From Bryobacterales bacterium (lineage in GTDB: Bacteria; Acidobacteriota; Terriglobia; Bryobacterales; Bryobacteraceae): a stretch of DNA of 46,730 nucleotides. The DNA lies in assembly GCA_020851655.1 (NCBI GenBank), contig JADZCI010000118.1:1-46730 (forward strand). The letters are read 5' to 3'. Every line of letters begins with the position of its first letter. Within the stretch, counting starts at the first letter, position 1. The notes beneath the pieces were generated by a model. That model was given only the letters and a program-made list of their open reading frames with translations, ran no database searches and was not told the origin of the DNA. The position numbers and the translations under genes were made by a program. Below are positions 44,266-46,730 of the stretch, in pieces.

Positions 44266-45390
44266 TCACAAGTAACCAAGCCACCAATCGCGCCGCCGTT
44301 TCTTGACGCCGGCAAACCAGCGGCAAACCGGATACATGATAAGGACCACACCCACCCAGATGACATACACGGCCGGAAGGCTGTAGCCGTAACCGGGCGG
44401 ATAGAGCTTCGCGTCGCCGCCCAGTGAGGGCAAAAGGTGCAGGACGAACGCGGCGGTTCCGTACCGGAAATAGGCCAGCGGAAACGCGAGCAGGTGCGCC
44501 AGCAGGAAGTGGCCGGCGAAGAAGAACAGCGGCACTCGTCCGAAGACGATCAGCGGGTTGGAGAACCTGAACTGCTTCCCTTCAAACCAGGCAAGCAGAA
44601 GCATCGCCGGCCCCAGAGTCATGAGCAGGAAATCCAGGGAGGGCGGATACTTGGTGACTCTGAGAAAAGACAGGATGGCCATCCCCGGCACTTTTGCCGT
44701 CCATGGCTGAGGATCACCGTAAAGGTTGATCGCGCGGATGATGAGAAACGCCAGCGTTAACGCGCTGCCCAACCGCAACAGCAGGCGGCGGCGGGCATCC
44801 GGATCCCAGTCGAAGATCTGTCCACAGCAATATCCCGCCGACATGACCGCAAACCACGGAATCAGCGGGTAAGAGACAAGAACCTGTGCGCCGGCCACCG
44901 GAAACACTCCCAGTTGATGGAGGACATTCCACAGCCATGCCGCCGCGCCGAACTGCGCCGCCTGAATTCCATCCAACAGATTATGGAGTGCGATCACCGC
45001 CGCGCTCAACACAGTGAGCCAGCGGACCGGCAGATGAATCAAGCCGGCAAGCACGATCATCGACCAGCCCAACGCCCAGAGCACCGAGACCAGCACCAGC
45101 CCCGTCGTCAAGCTGAAGGTCATGGCAAAGCGGAGCACCGTGAGATCCAGGAATACGAGCCACAACCCACGCTTGACCAGGAACGACGATAACTCCGCCT
45201 TCGTGCGGCCGCGTCGAAGCGAGAGCCAGGCGCCCATGCCAGCGGTGAACATGAATACCGGCGCGCAAATGTGGGTGATCCATCGCGTAAGGAACAAGGC
45301 AGCAGTGGTTCTGGCAAGGTCGTCCGGCTGAAAGCTCATGGCGCCGGAATGGAAGAAGTCGCGCACGTGGTCAAGCGCCATGATGATCAT
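44266..45390 (-). CDS. Heparan-alpha-glucosaminide-acetyltransferase-like (DUF1624-type) membrane protein
   Basis: The product has at least 374 residues and about ten membrane helices. The string ALDHVRDFFHSGAM and the following FLTRWITHICAPVFMFTAGM are typical of DUF1624/HGSNAT-like acyltransferases. The minus-strand frame continues upstream of the ATG at 45390 as LDSVDALRGFVMIIMALDHV, the exact family N-terminus, but no ATG, GTG or TTG exists before the next in-frame stop; only ATT (45451-45453) precedes it. So either the ATG at 45390 is used, losing conserved residues, or a rare start codon is used. Function is unproven; acyl transfer to a sugar or lipid is the family guess. Confidence 0.75.
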   Translation of the reverse strand: MIIMALDHVRDFFHSGAMSFQPDDLARTTAALFLTRWITHICAPVFMFTAGMGAWLSLRRGRTKAELSSFLVKRGLWLVFLDLTVLRFAMTFSLTTGLVLVSVLWALGWSMIVLAGLIHLPVRWLTVLSAAVIALHNLLDGIQAAQFGAAAWLWNVLHQLGVFPVAGAQVLVSYPLIPWFAVMSAGYCCGQIFDWDPDARRRLLLRLGSALTLAFLIIRAINLYGDPQPWTAKVPGMAILSFLRVTKYPPSLDFLLMTLGPAMLLLAWFEGKQFRFSNPLIVFGRVPLFFFAGHFLLAHLLAFPLAYFRYGTAAFVLHLLPSLGGDAKLYPPGYGYSLPAVYVIWVGVVLIMYPVCRWFAGVKKRRRDWWLGYL

Positions 45391-45442
45391 GACGAAACCG
45401 CGAAGCGCGTCGACAGAGTCGAGGCGCGCGCGAGCCGCCGGC

Positions 45443-46249
45443 CTAGTCGAAATGCTTGATGAGGATGACCTCGTTGCCTTGCTCGTTGTAAATCACCTCA
45501 TCGACGAGTTTCGAGGACATCAGAATTCCAAAGCCGCCGGGACGCAGGCCATACTCGGCACGCGTCTGCATGTGCTTGGCCGGTTCGCCGGCGGGGTTAC
45601 TGATGGCGGCATGCTCAAGACGTTCGCGTGAGAAGCCCTCACCCGGGTCTTGAATGTGGTAGACCAAGGTGCGGTCCGTGCGGACTCGCGAGACACGCAC
45701 CCACTGGTGGGGATCGAGCTTTCCACCATGTTCGATCGCGTTGAGCAGCATTTCCCGGAAGGCCATAGCTGCCCTGTTGCGCTCTTCCTGAGGCATGCCG
45801 GTTCGCATCTGGTTGAGGAACCGAAAGAGCCGGTCGGCCGTGGCGATGCGGCACCGCAGCAGGAGGCTGAGGAATCGCGGATCACCGGAAATGACGCGGA
45901 TCCCGTCATCGAAACCAGGTTCATGAATGGCCTGCTCCACGAGGTCGCGTATCGCGTTGAGGTCATAAGGCGGGCCAAAGAAGCCATAGGCCTGCTTCCG
46001 GATCGCCGAGACGATCCGTTCCGGCGTCGCCTCTCCACACAGCACGATCACTTTCGATTCAGGGCTTGCCATCCGGACAGGAAGCAGGTTGGGATAGCTG
46101 GTGATCACCAAGTCGGGTTGCTTACTCCAGAGGCCCTCCATGGCGACCGCGGCATCCGGATAATCTTCGATCTGGCACGCCAGATCGCTAAAGACGGGGT
46201 CTAAGTCGGGCAAGGGCCCGATCAGAAACGTTGTGCGGGACTCCTCCAT
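45443..46249 (-). CDS. Degenerate-receiver / HATPase signalling protein
   Basis: The product has 268 residues from the ATG at 46249 (MEESRTTFLIG), chosen because the longer frame to 46300 would overlap the DUF1501 gene. Residues 1-120 resemble a CheY-like receiver, but the phospho-acceptor position (DLVITSYPN) and the conserved Lys (FFGPPYD) are altered, so it probably cannot be phosphorylated. Residues 140-268 are an anti-sigma-factor-type HATPase domain: N box FREMLLNAIEHGG, G1 QDPGEGFS and G2-like PGGFGILMSS. It may act as an RsbW-like switch kinase or a binding protein. The gene lies just upstream of the membrane protein on the same strand. Confidence 0.82.
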   Translation of the reverse strand: MEESRTTFLIGPLPDLDPVFSDLACQIEDYPDAAVAMEGLWSKQPDLVITSYPNLLPVRMASPESKVIVLCGEATPERIVSAIRKQAYGFFGPPYDLNAIRDLVEQAIHEPGFDDGIRVISGDPRFLSLLLRCRIATADRLFRFLNQMRTGMPQEERNRAAMAFREMLLNAIEHGGKLDPHQWVRVSRVRTDRTLVYHIQDPGEGFSRERLEHAAISNPAGEPAKHMQTRAEYGLRPGGFGILMSSKLVDEVIYNEQGNEVILIKHFD

Positions 46250-46268
46250 GAGGGTAGCTTCGCACGAA

Positions 46269-46730
46269 TCAGGCCAGGAGGGCCTTGACCAGGTTTCCAT
46301 GCACGTCGGTCAACCGGAAGTCGCGGCCCTGGTAGCGGTAGGTCAGCCGGGTATGATCGAAGCCAAGCAGATGCAGGACCGTGGCGTGCAAGTCATGCAC
46401 GTGGACTCTGTCCTTGACGACATTGAATCCGAGTTCGTCCGTTTCGCCGAGCACGAGTCCCGGCTTGACTCCGCCGCCGGCCAGCCACATCGTGAAGGCA
46501 TTGGGATGATGGTCCCGGCCATCGTTGCCCCCCTGCATCATGGGTGTGCGGCCGAATTCCCCGCCCCAGATGACGAGCGTATCTTCAAGTAACCCCCGCT
46601 GCTTCAGATCCTGAATCAACGCCACCGAAGCCCGGTCGGTATCCTGGCAGTTCTGCTTGATGTCCTTGACGAGGTTGCCGTGTTGGTCCCAGGCTTCGTG
46701 ATAAATCTGCACGAAACGGACGCCGCGTTC
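46269..46730 (-). CDS. DUF1501 family protein, C-terminal part (5' end outside window)
   Basis: The frame stays open to the window edge, so this is a 5'-truncated gene; about 154 residues are visible. The family strings [56 protein letters not shown] and [18 protein letters not shown] are typical of DUF1501 proteins, sulfatase-like alkaline-phosphatase-fold proteins common in Planctomycetota and Acidobacteriota, usually exported by Tat and paired with a DUF1553/DUF1549 protein. The partner, if any, would be upstream. Confidence 0.9.
   Translation of the reverse strand, partial: ERGVRFVQIYHEAWDQHGNLVKDIKQNCQDTDRASVALIQDLKQRGLLEDTLVIWGGEFGRTPMMQGGNDGRDHHPNAFTMWLAGGGVKPGLVLGETDELGFNVVKDRVHVHDLHATVLHLLGFDHTRLTYRYQGRDFRLTDVHGNLVKALLA

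Overview
The window reads as a GC-rich chromosomal segment of an Acidobacteriota bacterium, most likely of the Solibacter/Bryobacter type. This is inferred from gene content: a giant secreted NHL-repeat/malectin/Ig-like protein, DUF1501, ThuA, PQQ-like propeller and MauG-type proteins, a bacterial alpha-2-macroglobulin, many exported versions of usually cytosolic enzymes, and a radical SAM protein resembling tetraether-lipid synthases. Genes are densely packed, with many ATGA/GTGA overlaps and several convergent 3' overlaps. No rRNA, CRISPR array or intact insertion sequence was seen; one tRNA gene is present.

Layout. 0-5.2 kb: 3' end of an alpha-2-macroglobulin gene, a membrane protein and a macro-domain protein form an overlapping plus-strand operon; facing it are a hotdog thioesterase and a protein joining a compact penicillin-binding transpeptidase, a SpoIID domain and a zinc-peptidase-like domain. 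5.3-12.6 kb: the 1490-residue NHL/malectin protein, then a minus-strand group (DUF218 protein, coiled-coil membrane protein, ThuA protein). 12.6-22 kb: trmH-like methyltransferase, rarA, a polysaccharide-deacetylase-like protein, an exported RidA homologue, a PilZ protein, a UDP-glucuronate decarboxylase, a membrane Fe-S oxidoreductase, a YbaK deacylase and an HDOD regulator. 22.1-23.8 kb: tRNA-Lys(CUU) abutting the remains of an integrative element (truncated integrase, HTH/PIN toxin-antitoxin pair, second HTH fragment). 23.9-33.6 kb: exported mannonate-dehydratase-like protein, 1-Cys peroxiredoxin, the Tes-like radical SAM gene with its own terminator, garR-garD, queG, a TPR protein, mscL and a GlsB-family protein.

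33.6-40.8 kb is the most system-like stretch. Two divergent PQQ-like propeller proteins share Cys motifs. One is coupled to an SGNH-fold protein that has lost its catalytic Ser and His. The other heads a run of exported proteins: a c-type cytochrome fused to a ComEA-like helix-hairpin-helix, a YVTN propeller, a di-haem peroxidase/MauG-family lipoprotein and a cupredoxin lipoprotein. I infer a periplasmic or surface redox module of unknown substrate.

40.9-46.7 kb: a pfp-purC-cvpA-gph housekeeping operon, then on the minus strand the 3' end of a DUF1501 gene, a degenerate-receiver/HATPase protein and an acyltransferase-like membrane protein whose conserved N-terminus has no ordinary start codon.

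All function calls come from reading the translations and motifs; no database search was run.
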